DNA of 64,000 bases, taken from the NCBI GenBank assembly GCA_009823505.1, contig VZQC01011003.1, positions 39,581 to 103,580 on the forward strand, in the 5' to 3' direction. Positions 1 to 10,747 of this stretch are shown one piece after another. Under the pieces are notes generated by a model. That model saw nothing but the letters and a program-made list of their open reading frames with translations, was not told the origin of the DNA and did not search any database. A program made the translations under genes and the position numbers. Position 1 is the first letter of the stretch. Each line of letters opens with the position of its first letter. The stretch is from Rhizomys pruinosus (Eukaryota; Chordata; Mammalia; Rodentia; Spalacidae).

Positions 1-321
1 TAAAAAAATAAAAATAAAAAATCCACACCACAGCACTCTTCTTTCCAACTGAACCAAAGCATAGGCCTTGTTCTTCCTTCCACCCACAACCCTGGATAAT
101 ACAAAAACAACAATAGAAAAAAACACCATACATAAATAAACAAATATATAACTAACACAAGACATTTTAATTTATTCTTTTTTATTTATTATTTTCATTT
201 AGTATTCTTCAATAAAAAAGAAAATAACAACCTAACAATAAAGAAACAGGAAAAATAAAGAAATAAGTAAATAAAAATTAAACAGAAAATGAAGGAAAGA
301 ATAAATGAATAAATAATATTT
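1..321. other. AT-rich intergenic DNA
   Basis: Strongly A/T-rich sequence with short A and T runs. I see no gene, RNA or recognisable repeat head in it. Confidence 0.5.
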
Positions 322-564
322 TTTAATTTAATTTTATTTATTTTTGTATGTGTATGAGTGTGCTGTCTGCATGTAGGTTTGTGCACCCGTGTCGTGCAAT
401 GCCGCGGAGGTCAGAAGAGGGTGTCGGATTCCCCTGGAACTGGAGTTCTCCTGGAGTTGGAGTTTCAGATGGTTCTCAGCCGCCATGTGGGTGCTGGGGA
501 TCGAACCTGGGTCCTCTGTAAGAGCGGTCAGCGCTCTCAACCGCTAGGCCATCTCTCCAGCCCC
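322..564 (-). repeat. B2/B3-type SINE, duplicated-core subfamily
   Basis: On the minus strand it runs from the tRNA-like head GGGGCTGGAGAGATGGC to an A/T-rich tail. The core carries the CCAGTTCCAGGAGAACTCCA tandem duplication that marks one B2 subfamily in this window. Confidence 0.9.
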
Positions 565-589
565 TTGAATCCAGCTTTTTAAGTGGGTT

Positions 590-646
590 CCCAGTAGCTG
601 GAATTGTGCAGCTTGTTCTTACCCACTGAGCCATCTCCTCAGCCCC
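590..646 (-). repeat. B2-like head fragment
   Basis: Only the tRNA-like head (GGCTGAGGAGATGGCTCAGTGGG on the minus strand, allowing mismatches) is present, next to the preceding B2. Confidence 0.55.
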
Positions 647-1480
647 TAAAAAGAAATTCTTTAAGAGAAATAAATAAAGCAGCTCACATTTTACTCAACT
701 TTTAAACTTTAATGAAAGTTTATGCTTTGCTTATCTTTAAATATTGTTGTAAATAATGTCCTTTGAGCAAGATGTTTATTAATTAGTTAATTAATTAATT
801 AATGATCTCATGAGCTCGGCAATAGGAACATAGCTCTACATTGTATGGGCAGCTCCAGAGTTCTTTGCAGAGATGTCCACTGTAAGGACTGTGAAAGAGT
901 GTTCCTATGTCTTTAAAAAAAAATATGCTTGGTAAATTAAGCTGTAACCTTGAGCATATATCCCTGGATGGCCTTGTCTCATGAGAAAGTTTATGCAAGG
1001 AGGTTTGCTGAGGAGAGTTATCTTCAGAATGCCAGTACTCCCTTAGTTTCTCAGGAGACACTGTTCTCTCAGGAAGGCAGAAGGCAGGCAAATTACAGAG
1101 TAATGGTATCTTGCTCATGTTTCACTGAACTACTAAATTTTGGCCACTTTATTATTATTCATTATTCTATAAATATTCATCTGTGACTCTAATAAATATG
1201 AGTATAAAACAGAGCTCTCTAAAAAAAGAACAAAAACAAACAAACAAAAAAACCCAGAGCTCTCTGTGGCTCTAGTGCTCATGTGTGGATAAAGACATAA
1301 AAGTTCATGGGCCCTTGTTTCCTTTTTTCACTGCCATGGTATAGTCTTTTCCGGTCTCCTGGCTGCTGGTGGCCACATCCAACTTCGTGCCTTTAACAAA
1401 GAAACTAATTTCAAAGAGCTACAAAAATGAAATAAAGGTAAGTTTATAAAAATAGAAAGGTGAAAAAAAAATAGAAAGTT
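647..1480. other. Intergenic, no gene recognised
   Basis: Low-repeat sequence with a small (TTAA)n tract near 779-802 and an A-rich patch near 1220-1250. The short frames here show no recognisable domain. Confidence 0.5.
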
Positions 1481-1711
1481 GGGAGCTGGAGAGATGGCTC
1501 AGTGGTTAGGAGTACTGACTGCTCTTGCAGAGGACCCTGGTTTGATTCCCAGCATCCACATGGCAGCTAAGAACCATCTTAGGCCTGGTGTGTTGGAACA
1601 TGCCTTTAATCCCAGCACTCGGGAGGCAGATCTCTGTGAGTTCAAGGCCAGCCTGGTCTACAGAGTGAGTTCCAGGCCAGCTGGGGCGATAGGGAGGCCC
1701 TGTCTCAAAAT
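1481..1711 (+). repeat. B2-head/B1 composite SINE
   Basis: A B2 head of about 100 bases runs to AGCTAAGAACCATCTTA and then passes directly into the 5' start of a B1 (GGCCTGGTGTGTTGGAACATG). It ends in CCCTGTCTCAAAATAAATAA, followed by an (AAAT)n tract to about 1757. The same junction occurs in the element at 47525. Confidence 0.8.
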
Positions 1712-1762
1712 AAATAAATAAATGAATGAATAAATAAATAAATAAATAAATAAATAGGTGAG

Positions 1763-1908
1763 GCAGGGCCTGGTGGCATATGCCTTTAATCCCAGCACTT
1801 GGGAGGCAGAGGCAGGTGGATGGCTGTGAGTTCAGGGCCAGCCTGGTCTACATAGTAAGTTCCAGGACAGCTGGGACTACAGGGAGACCCTGTCTCAAAA
1901 AGACCAAA

Positions 1909-1948
<40 letters not shown>
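1763..1948 (+). repeat. B1 SINE with (AAAT)n tail
   Basis: Full-length B1 from GGGCCTGGTGGCATATGCC to GACCCTGTCTCAAAAAGACC, followed by an AAAT microsatellite tail from about 1903. Confidence 0.9.
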
Positions 1949-1951
1949 GAG

Positions 1952-2090
1952 CCAGGCATGATGGTACATGCCTTTAGTTCCAGCACTCAGGAAGAAGGGG
2001 CAGGCAGATATCTATGAGATGAAGGCCAGCCTGGTCTATATAGCAAGTCCCAGGCTACCTGGGAGCTACAGGGAGAGCCTATCAAACAAA
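1952..2090 (+). repeat. B1 SINE, diverged
   Basis: B1 starting GCCAGGCATGATGGTACATG and ending near CCTATCAAACAAAAGG; it has several mismatches and no clear own tail. Confidence 0.8.
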
Positions 2091-2105
2091 AGGTTGCAGG
2101 GGGAG

Positions 2106-2420
2106 GGTGCTGGAGAGATAGGTACACATTTAAGAGATTAAGAGTATTTACTAGCACTCCGGAGGCAGAGGCAGGAGGATCTTTGAGAGTTCAAGGCCAG
2201 CCAGGTCTACAGAATGAGTTCCAGGACAGCTGGGACTACAGGGAGGTAAAAAAAGAGTACTTATTGCTCTCCCAGAGGACCTGAGTTCAGTTCCCAACAC
2301 CTGCATGGTGACTACCTACCCACCTGTAACTCTAGTTCCAAGGGTTCCTATGTCGCTACCAGGCATGCACGTGGTTTACTTCCATAAATGATACACATAG
2401 GCAAAACACTGGTACACTTA
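2106..2420 (+). repeat. B2 SINE split by a B1 insertion
   Basis: The B2 head at 2106-2149 and the B2 remainder at about 2262-2420 are separated by a 5'-truncated B1 (about 2150-2247). The B1 is flanked by AGAGTATTTA and AGAGTACTTA, a near-perfect target-site duplication. The B1 is therefore the younger insertion. Confidence 0.75.
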
Positions 2421-2512
2421 AAATTAAATAAATTAAATATTTTAAAAAGTAAAAATAGGTGCAGTGAGAGAGGGGAGGGAAAACATCTGATCTGACAGGG
2501 CAAGTGCAGGCT

Positions 2513-2738
2513 TTTTTTTTTAATTTTATTTATTTTTTATGTGTATGAATGTACTGTCTGTATGTAGGTTGGTGCACCTGTGTCATGCAATTCTGTGGAG
2601 GTCAGAAGAGGGTGTCAGATTCCCCTGGAACTGGAGTTAAAGATGGTTCTCAGCCACCATGTGGGTGCTGGGGATCAAACCCAGTTCCTCTGCAAGAGCA
2701 GTCAGCGCTCTTAACCGCTAGGCCATCTCTCCAGCCCT
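2513..2738 (-). repeat. B2 SINE, simple-core subfamily
   Basis: Minus-strand B2 without the core duplication. Target-site duplications GGCAAGTGCAGGCTTTT (ending about 2516) and GGCAAGTGTAGGCTTTT (from about 2739) bracket it. Confidence 0.9.
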
Positions 2739-2755
2739 GGCAAGTGTAGGCTTTT

Positions 2756-3432
2756 CAAGGGATTGCCATGGTTAGGTTTCTTTGCAGTGGGTACTTGGTG
2801 GCTCTCAAGTTACATCTCCAAAGGTTGCTAAGGAAATGCCCTACCCTCAGTGCCTGAAGAGTGTAATTTGTAACAAGGTTAAAAGTTAAGAGATTTTTTT
2901 TCCTCAGCAAACAAAGTTGTAAGTTGGATTTATGAGGGTCATCATCTAGACCTATGGGAGGGAGTGCTAGAAACTGGAGGTTACAGGTCATTTTAGCCTT
3001 AAGTAAGCACAGCTCAATTACTGTCTGATGTCCTTGATGGACATTGTCTTTGGGAATGAGCACAATTTATTTAGTGTCTGAGACAAGATGCTTTTTGGAG
3101 AGTACATATTTTGTCAGTGGGCTGTTAGATCCTTATCATGGACTTTACAATTCCTGCCTTTCTCAGCAGTCAAAGCAGATCAGGTCCCAGGGGTAAAGCC
3201 TTCTTTCCCTCCCAGCCCTTCTCCCCTCATCACCATAAGTCTTAATTATCCTGCTGTAGCACTTACTATATGACTGAGAATGAGCAATGTAACTTAAAAG
3301 ATACAGAATTGTTATTGGAGGTAGTGTAAAAGCCTGTGCCCTGGCAGCTGTAAAAAAGCTAGGCTTAAAAAAACAACAAATCAGCTAGGCTTGCCCACTG
3401 GTCCTCAAGAAGCTAATTAAAAGAGCCAAATA
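2756..3432. other. Intergenic, no gene recognised
   Basis: Mixed-composition low-repeat DNA. Short frames on both strands show no recognisable protein. Confidence 0.45.
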
Positions 3433-3640
3433 GGGGGTGGAGAGATGGCTCAGCAGCCGACTGCTCTTGCAGAGGACCCGGGTTTGATCCCCAGCACCTA
3501 CATGGTGGCTGAGAACTGTCTTTGACTCCAGTTCCAAGGGAAACTGACACCCTCTTCTGACCTCCGCAGCATTGCACGACATGGGTGCACAAACCTACAT
3601 GCAGACAGTACATTCATACACATACAAAAAATAAATTTAA
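3433..3640 (+). repeat. B2 SINE with small head deletion
   Basis: B2 with the usual core and CATACAAAAAATAAA tail. About ten bases of the head (GGTTAAGAGCA region) are missing, which affects the A-box region of the internal promoter. Confidence 0.88.
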
Positions 3641-3738
3641 AAAAGTAATAAAAAAAACTTTACCCTCCTGGTTGGCACCCCAAACATGGACCAGGGCTGC
3701 TGGATCTCTGCCCCTCTTCCCAATATGGCCACATTATT

Positions 3739-3970
3739 TTTTTAATTAATTAATTAATTTATTATTTCTTATGTGTATGAGTGTACTGTCTGCATGTAGG
3801 TTGGTGCACCCGAGCCATACAATGCCTCAGAGGTCAGAAGAGGGCGTTGGATTCCCCTGGAACTGGAGTTAAAGATGGTTCTCAGCCACCATGTGGGTGC
3901 TGGGAATCGAATCCGGGTCCTCTGTGAGAGCAGTGGTCGCTCTTAACCGCTAGGCCATCTCTTCAGCCCC
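3739..3970 (-). repeat. B2 SINE
   Basis: Minus-strand B2, simple-core type. It faces the B2 at 3433 tail to tail, and the interval is bounded by a 17-base inverted repeat described in the findings. Confidence 0.9.
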
Positions 3971-3985
3971 AGGAGGGTAAAGTTT

Positions 3986-5205
3986 AAACAGAAGGCAAGA
4001 TATATGTGGACAAGTGATGGTGTGGGTTTCTCCCCACCACTGCCATAGCTCCAGTCTTTCCTGCAACATTAGCTGACAAGTTGTAATTCTTCCTAGAGGC
4101 TGCTCTTCCGGGTGCCACCAGGGCTTCAGCCTTTTCTTTTCTTGGGATGAAATTTCCTAGGGGAATTCTAATTTTGGGGGGGTCCATTGTTTCAATAATC
4201 TGATAGCAAAGGAAGGGACAGCTTCATTCCTGCCAGGCTCACACTTTCCCTTCGTCCCATGTCCTGGATGTCATTGTTACCTTTTCCTGGGAAGATGTGA
4301 GCAAATGCCTACTCACCCCTGATACAATACCAACTATAAACCAAAGTAATGATTCCATTCAAGTTTAGCTTGATAAAGCGATGAGTTTATTGAGTTTACT
4401 TATGGGAACATGGGTGAGGAGTAATGGGAATACGAGTGACCCCCAAACAGCTATGCCCCTGAAAAGTCTCATCTTAGCACGGATAGCCATTTCCCATTGC
4501 TGTAGAGATGGAAAGCTGTCTTCAGTGAACTGACTTCCTATGTACTCTAGCACCATGTAGTTGGGGAGGGAGGCATAGGAGGGAGAGAATAGTTTGAATC
4601 TCAGGTGAGAGTCTCATGAGCTTCCCCAACCCCTTTTTCTGTGAAGAGTTTCTTGCAGGGAATTCATGGCTCCTCTGATTAATATGGTAATGGCTCATGC
4701 TCAAAGGACACCATTCCACAGCAGAGGTATACTGTAATTTTCCCAAGTATATCTTTTTGTCTCTTCTCTCCATACCTAAATCTAAAGTCTGTAATCACCC
4801 TTATCTTAATAGACTCACTAATGCTTAAATTCTTTTCTGTCTTGTAGTCAAAGGTCTCTAAGGGAAAGGGAACTTCTCACTCAGGCTACTGAAGTATGGG
4901 CTCCATCTTCCCAAACTAAGGGCAAAAGTCACTGCTGTATTCTCCCCTTCAGGCTTAGCATGCAGGTGACATAGTGACAGCTGAAGGATAAGACCATGTT
5001 TGGTGGTCACCTTGTAGTAGAGAAATGACAAAATTTCTGGGAATTCATGTGGGAGAGAGCATGGCTAGGCCTTGTCCCTGCCTCAAAGGAACAAAATCTA
5101 AATGAATTTTTCTTGTCTGTCTCTATAAGAGAGATAAAGCCAGCCTGTTTGCGATATAAAGGAAGAGAAATCTGCGAAAGTTTTCCGAGGCTGTAGGCAC
5201 CCCCC
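3986..5205. other. Intergenic; possible old repeat
   Basis: About 1.2 kb without SINEs. The stretch around 4350-4440 (TTGATAAAGCGATGAGTTTATTG and following) resembles a common old rodent interspersed repeat, but I cannot name the family. No gene is recognised. Confidence 0.35.
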
Positions 5206-5209
5206 CCTT

Positions 5210-5363
5210 TTTTTGTTGTTGGTATTTTTGAGACAGGGTCTCCCTTTAGTCCCAGCTGGCCTGGAGCTCGCTATGTCAACCAGGCTGGCCTTGAACTCAC
5301 AGACATCCGCCTGCCTCTGCCTCCCAAGTGCTGGGATTAAAGGCTGCGCCACCACGCCCAGCA
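5210..5363 (-). repeat. B1 SINE
   Basis: Minus-strand B1 from a T-rich tail through GAGACAGGGTCTCCCTTTAG to CACCACGCCCAGC. Confidence 0.92.
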
Positions 5364-5377
5364 GCATTCCCATTTTC

Positions 5378-5623
5378 TTTTTATTTTTTTTTAAATTTAT
5401 TTCTGTATGTGTATGAGTGTACTGTCTGCATGTAGGTCTGTGCGCCCGTGTCATGCAATGCCACGGAGGTCAGAAGAGGGTCTCGGATTCCCCTGGAACT
5501 GGAGTTCTCCTGGAATTGGAGTTACAGACAGCTCTCAGCCGCCATGTGGGTGCTGGGGATCGAACCCGGGTCCTCTGCAAGAGCAGTCGGTGCTCTTAAC
5601 CGCTAGGCCATCTCTCCAGCCCC
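5378..5623 (-). repeat. B2 SINE, duplicated-core subfamily
   Basis: Carries the tandem core duplication. Target-site duplications are GCATTCCCATTTTC (before) and GCACTCCCATTTTC (after). Confidence 0.93.
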
Positions 5624-5763
5624 GCACTCCCATTTTCGTAGAAGACCAATGTCTGCATTTCCCTGCAGACCACAGCACACATTTCAGTGGTAGCATTTGT
5701 TTGGGGAACACATGGAAGTCTGTTCTGCTCTTGCTTGTTGTTTGCTTTTTCTTTAATTCTTTT

Positions 5764-5989
5764 TTTTAAATTATTTATTTATTTTTTTTATGTGTATGAA
5801 TGTACTGTCTGCATGTAGGTCTGTGCACTTGTGTTGTGCAATGCTGTGGAGGTCAGGAGAGGGTGTTGGATTCCCCTTGGACTTTAGTTAAGGATGGTTC
5901 TCAGCCACTATGTGGGTGCTGGGGATCGAACCGGGGTCCTCTGCAAGAGCAGTCAGCACTCCCAACCGCTAGGCCATCTCTCTAACCCC
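5764..5989 (-). repeat. B2 SINE, simple core
   Basis: Target-site duplications TTCTTTAATTCTTTT and TTCTTTCATTCTTTT flank the element. Confidence 0.9.
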
Positions 5990-6058
5990 TTCTTTCATTC
6001 TTTTATTTTTATTTTTTTTTAAGTCATAATCTCATGTAGCCCAAGCTGGCATTCAACC

Positions 6059-6610
6059 TGTGAGGACCAAGCTGACTCCATTTTAGCTTGGTCAGCTCCA
6101 TCTTGGCCTAGAGTTCACCTCAAAGTTTTAAGAGAAGGGACAAACAAAGGCATGACATAGATAAATCAATCCCTTATTAGTAGAGCGATTTAACTTCTGC
6201 CAAAAAGCATACAGATAAATGCTTTATGGGAACGGAAGGTCCAGATCAGATAAAATAATAGGACAAGGGGTACAGAACAGGTGGACTGATTCAGTGAAAA
6301 ATTGCCTGGTCTGCAATCACCAAGACCCCACCAATCAGAGAAAAGGTCACTGTAACTGCAGTGAAGACCCCCTAACCCCTAACTGGGAATAAAATCTAAG
6401 GGAAATTGGGTCTTGGGGCCGCTGCCCTCCAGTCCATTGGGAGTGTGCTCGGCCTGATGCGTCATTTGTTCTACCTATTCTGTCTGAGTTGTTAGTTGTT
6501 GTGGCTTCTTTTCTGCTTGCTGGTAATTAACCTTCGATTAAACTTACATCTACAACTATTTGTAGCCCCCAGCACCTTTCTTGCATGAGTGTAGTGGATT
6601 GAGCCTAACA
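6059..6610 (+). mobile_element. 5' LTR of a gammaretrovirus-like ERV
   Basis: The LTR runs TGTGAGGACC to GAGCCTAACA (TG...CA ends), about 552 bases. It contains a CCAAT-type box near 6329, an AATAAAA TATA-like site near 6384 and an ATTAAA polyadenylation signal near 6537. A primer-binding site lies four bases after the CA end and a gag remnant follows, so this is a 5' LTR and not a solo LTR. I found no matching 3' LTR in the window. Confidence 0.85.
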
Positions 6611-6614
6611 TTCT

Positions 6615-6632
6615 TGGAGGTCCCACCGAGAT
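6615..6632 (+). promoter_or_regulatory. Retroviral primer-binding site, tRNA-Gln type
   Basis: The 18 bases after the LTR match, as far as I can recall, the complement of the tRNA-Gln(TTG) 3' end, including the leading TGG that pairs with CCA. It would have primed minus-strand DNA synthesis of the parent virus. Confidence 0.8.
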
Positions 6633-7079
6633 TCGCCACCTCAGCCCCGGGGGGGCTTCTCCCACTTCGCAGGATGCCGGTCGGCCTTGGAGAAAAAAAC
6701 AAGTACTTTAAAAGGTACTGAGCTTAAGCTAGTTTTGGTCTTAGGTTTTAGTAGCACCAGGGTTATTGCCCTAGAGGAAGGTCAGATGCGACTAGTTCCA
6801 CTGGGCATGAGAGAAGGAGGATGCTCTGACTCTCCAGGAGACGAATCAGATATTCATCTTGAACCAGACCTAGGGACAGCTTGGTATTCAGTTTTGGGGC
6901 ATTGGCAGTGGACCCAGCCCTTTGATTCTGGTCACAGCTCTGGTTAAGGCAGACAGCCCCTGTCGTCTGAATATCTTCTGTGCTTTCTGTATCCTTACCA
7001 TGTTCATGTGATTTGTGGATTTTGTGCTTATCTTCTCCTTGCTGGCTTTATCTCCATTCTTCTGTATTTCAAACCTAAC

Positions 7080-8640
7080 ATGGGACAATCTACCTCTTCA
7101 TATCCCCAAATGACTCCCCTTTCTTTGATGCTTAATCACTTTAAGGAATTCAAAAAGGCCACCACAGGGATGGGAAACTACGCATATTTTGTGAATTAGA
7201 ATGGCCTGCTTTTAAGGCCGGATGGCCTTCAGAAGGCTCTTTTGACAAACGGACTATGGAATTGGTATTTGCTGTGATTTTGGGGGAACCCAGCCATCCA
7301 GACCAGGAGACATACATTTATGCATGGCAGTCTCTGGTTAGTCAGCCTCCAGACTGGTTAAAACCTCACCTTCCCCCACTTTCTAAGAAACAGATGCTCC
7401 TTGCCCAAAGGCAGGATTAAAGCAGCAGGAATCTCTCCTGGCCATCCTCCCTCCTAGCCACGAGGAAGGCCTCTCACCCCCCCCCATACAATTTTATGGC
7501 TCCTGACCCTGATCTGACCAGGAATCCCAAGGCTCCCCCTGTGCCTGACTCCACAGGGGAAGCCCCAGTGGCGGCAGACACTCCCCTGCCAGTACTCTCT
7601 TCCTGCCACACTAGGTCAGGAAAAGAGATTACACCAGAGATATTTCCCCTTCAAGTTGTTGCCCTTCCGTTACCAGGGCAGGAACAGTCCTTTTTAGTGT
7701 ACACCCCCTTCACTTCTTCTGATTTATACAATTGGAAAAGACAGACCCCCCTCCTTCTCTGAGAAACCCCAAGCCCTGATAGAGTTGTTGGATTCAATCT
7801 TTTCCACACACCAGCCCACCTGAGAGGATATTCAGCAACTTTTACAGGTTTTATTCACTACTAAGGAAAGGAAAAGAATCTTGTGCCTGGCCAGGAAGGT
7901 AATACCTGGGGAAGACAGATGACCCAATGAAGATCCTGATACCACCACCCCTGCTTTCTCCATGACCAGACCACAGTGGGATCCTAACTCGGCAGCAGGT
8001 AGAGAGTCGCTCCGGGTCTACCACCAGATTCTGATGGGGGTCTCCGGGCTGCAGATAGATGGCCCACAAGTTTGTCTGAGGTAGGGCAGGTCCAGCAGGA
8101 AGTGAATGAATCTCCTGCCATTTACCTAGAGATGCTGTTGTATGCTTACTGCACTTACACTCCAATAGACCCTACAGCTCCTGAAAATCAGAGGGCTAAA
8201 AATGTAGCTTTTGGTAAGTCAGGCAGCACCAGATATCAGAAAAATGATCCAAAAGATCAAAGGATTTGAGGGGAAAATTTTGTCAGAGTTCATGGAAATA
8301 GCCATGAGAACATTCAACAATTGAGACTCTCCTGATGAAAGACAAACCAGACGCCTATCCAAAAATCCTACTTGCAACCACTGAGAGACCATGAGGGATT
8401 TTATGGATGCAGAGAGGTGTGGTCACTGCTTGCCCAGGAGTGAGATGGGAGTAGAATCCAGGTAAGGGTAAGAAAACACCTCCCTGTCCCACACAGCTGA
8501 AGCTGGGATGAGCCCAATGTGCTTATTGCAAGCAAAAAGGGCACTAGAAAAATAAATGTCCACGGAGGTCTAATGACAAAGGAGAGTTGGAGATACTAGG
8601 TCTCCAAGAAGATTAGGAGGGTCAGGGCTCTCTACTCCCA
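7080..8640 (+). pseudogene. ERV gag remnant, many stops
   Basis: After a leader of about 450 bases, an ATG at 7080 opens a matrix-like N-terminus starting MGQ, as in gammaretroviral Gag. The frame stops at 7197-7199. Capsid-like sequence is recognisable from about 7680 to 8330 but is interrupted by several stops and frame changes. Near the 3' end, 8518-8559 encodes a nucleocapsid zinc knuckle with C-X2-C-X4-H-X4-C spacing, and an in-frame TAG at 8545-8547 lies just after the histidine. The gene cannot make a full Gag protein. Assignment rests on the MGQ start, the knuckle and the protease that follows. Confidence 0.8.
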
Positions 8641-9090
8641 CCAGAGCCCAGGCTAACATTGAAAGTAAGGGGGAGGTCCATAAGTTTTATGGTTGACAGT
8701 GGTGCAAGTCACTCTGTCCTTACACGACCAATGGGAGCTACTACAGGCTCAGAAACCTTTATACAAGGGGCTACAGGCATCAAGTTCTATCCCTGGACAA
8801 CCAAAAGAACTGTGGACCTAGGAAATCAGACTGATGCACATTCTTTTCTTGTGATGCCTGACTGCCCATATCCAATTCTGGGCCGAGACTTGTTATCAAA
8901 AATGAAAGCTAGCATTCACTTTTCAGAAGGCAAGACCTCTGTAAAATGGCCAGGAAGGCCTGTGGTCTGTGTGTTGACCCTGGATGATGAATTGCACCTT
9001 TATGAGCACCCCCAAACCCCTCCTCCAGGGCAACTGGTTGAACAGCTCCAACAACTTGTGCCTACTGTGTGGGCTGAGATGAATCCTCCA
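8641..9090 (+). pseudogene. ERV protease (retropepsin) remnant, open frame
   Basis: This frame stays open through the whole protease domain. The aspartyl active-site motif DSGA is at 8695-8706 and the C-terminal GRDLL segment near 8880-8895. In gammaretroviruses this domain is made by stop-codon readthrough between gag and pol, with no start codon of its own; here too the frame enters from upstream without a good ATG. Homology ends near 9090, where the start of pol gives way to SINE-like sequence. Reverse transcriptase, integrase and env are absent. The intact domain probably reflects chance or recent insertion, since gag next to it is badly broken. Confidence 0.82.
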
Positions 9091-9094
9091 GGTT

Positions 9095-9218
9095 TCTATG
9101 TGTCTATGTGTGGGTTTTTATACTTGAGTGCAGTGCTGGAGTAACTCTGGCTGCCCGAGGCAGGTCCTCTGGAAAGGCAGTATCTACTTTTAACCACTGA
9201 GCCATCTCTCCAGCCCCT
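9095..9218 (-). repeat. Diverged B2-type SINE fragment
   Basis: Minus-strand head GGGGCTGGAGAGATGGCTCAGTGG is clear at the right end; the rest is degraded. It sits at the point where ERV homology stops. Confidence 0.65.
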
Positions 9219-9227
9219 GGTTTTGGT

Positions 9228-9386
9228 GCATTTTTGTTTGTTTGTCTTTGATTTTGAGACAGGAACCCTCTCTATATTCATAGCTTGCCTGGAACTCACT
9301 TATAGACCAGGCTGGACCACGCTGCTTTGACCTCATCTTTCAGAGATTTGCCTGCCTCTGCTTCCCTAGTGCTGGGATTAAAAACA
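9228..9386 (-). repeat. B1 SINE, diverged
   Basis: Minus-strand B1, with insertions relative to others, ending near TTAAAAACATTTGTGCTGG. Confidence 0.8.
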
Positions 9387-9389
9387 TTT

Positions 9390-9540
9390 GTGCTGGGTGT
9401 GGTGGCACATGCCTTTAATACTAGCACTTGGGAGGCAGAGGCAGGCAGATCTTTGTGAGTTAAAGGCCAGCGTGGTCTTGAAGCAAGTTCCAGGACAGCT
9501 GGGGTTACAGGGATACCCTGTCTCGAAAAGACCAAAAAAT
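9390..9540 (+). repeat. B1 SINE
   Basis: GCTGGGTGTGGTGGCACATG to CTGTCTCGAAAAGACC. It faces the preceding B1 head to head. Confidence 0.92.
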
Positions 9541-9573
9541 TTTTTTTGCTACTGCGTTGGACAGGATATTATT

Positions 9574-9723
9574 ATTATTATTTTGTATTTTTGAGACAGG
9601 GTCTCCCTGCAGCCCCAGCTGGCCTGGAACTCACTATGTACACCAGGCTGCCATTGAACTCACAGAGGTCTGCCTGTCTCTGCCTCTTGATTGCTGGGAA
9701 TAAAGGAATGAGCCACCATCATC
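9574..9723 (-). repeat. B1 SINE with target-site duplication
   Basis: Flanked by GGACAGGATATTATT and GGACAGGACATTATT, which define the insertion exactly. Confidence 0.92.
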
Positions 9724-9839
9724 GGACAGGACATTATTTTGAAGACTTTAAAGAACTATCACATAGAGGAGGTACTAAAAAGATAAAAGGAAAGAGAAAT
9801 ATCAACTAGTAAGTGGATAAAGAAAATGTGGAACAGTTA

Positions 9840-10045
9840 AGGTTGCAGTCCAGTTGGTAGAACACTTGTCTAGATGCGCAAAGCCCTGGGCCAATCCCCA
9901 GCACCCACAAGCTTGGCATGATGGTACTTTCACAGCCTGGAACCCAGAACTTAGGAGATAGAAGCAAGAGGATCAATTGAATGTCATATTTGGCTACATA
10001 AGATGTATGAGGCCAGCAAATGGAATTCAGACAGGAAAAAAAGAG
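9840..10045 (+). repeat. B4-type SINE (ID-B1 dimer)
   Basis: An ID-like tRNA head (GTTGCAGTCCAGTTGGTAGAACACTTG, degraded, through CCCCAGCACCCA) is joined to a B1-like right half (GCTTGGCATGATGGTAC onward). This is the layout of rodent B4 elements. Confidence 0.7.
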
Positions 10046-10289
10046 ATGAAATCCTGTTGTTTGTGACAACACAGAAGTAGGGAACTAAGCCAGGTATGGA
10101 AGAACAAATGATCTCATTTCTGTAAGGCCACCTCACAGAACTTGAGAGCAGAATGTGGTTACCAGAAGCTGGAAGAGTGGAAGGTAAGAAGGCAGGGAAG
10201 GCAGGAGAGAGGTTGGTTAATGGATCCTAAGCCATAGTCACAGAAGAGCAATTAGTTCTGGTGTGCCACTGAATGGAAGGATGACTGTA

Positions 10290-10430
10290 AACAATAATGC
10301 ACCCACATGCTGCTAACAACTGCCCAGGGAATCTGATGCCCTCTTCTGACCTCTGTGGGCACTGCATGACATGATGCACTTACATGCAGTCAAAACAGTA
10401 ATACACATAAAATAAAAACAAATATTTCAA
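10290..10430 (+). repeat. B2 SINE, 5'-truncated
   Basis: The B2 core and tail are present (CCCTCTTCTGACCTCTGTGG to CACATAAAATAAAAAC); the head is missing. Confidence 0.8.
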
Positions 10431-10440
10431 AGCATTTTTA

Positions 10441-10640
10441 GGGGCTGGAGAATGGCTCAGTGGTTAAGGGCACTGGCTGCTCTTCCAGAGGAACTGGGTT
10501 TGATTCTCAGCACCCACATGGCAGCTAACAACTGCTCTAACTCTGTTCCAGGGTATCTGACACCCTCTTCTGACCTCTGTGGGCACTGCGTGACATGGAT
10601 GCACTTATATACATGCAGGCAGTACACTCATGCACATAAA
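10441..10640 (+). repeat. B2 SINE
   Basis: Full-length, simple core, with a one-base head deletion (GGAGAATGGC). Tail CACATAAAATAGAAAT. Confidence 0.9.
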
Positions 10641-10651
10641 ATAGAAATAAT

Positions 10652-10708
10652 TTTTATATTTTTGGTTGTTAGCCTGAGCCTTTAACAGCCGAGCTATCCC
10701 TCCAGCCC
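10652..10708 (-). repeat. Short tRNA-head mini-SINE
   Basis: On the minus strand GGGCTGGAGGGATAGCTCGG leads to ACAACCAAAAATAT, only about 57 bases. AGAAATAATTTTT lies on both sides as a target-site duplication, so it moved as a complete short unit. A relative is at 33835. Confidence 0.7.
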
Positions 10709-10747
10709 AGAAATAATTTTTTAAATAAAAAAGAAAAGAAATGACTA

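Noticed and set aside
358..582. Recurring small frames (MYCLHVGLCTRVVQC type) at many sites
   Set aside because: All are B2 antisense translations, found in the same place in each B2 copy.
8659..9144. Domesticated host retropepsin gene
   Set aside because: The frame lacks its own good start, lies in an ERV with broken gag, and its last codons run into SINE sequence; nothing shows host use.
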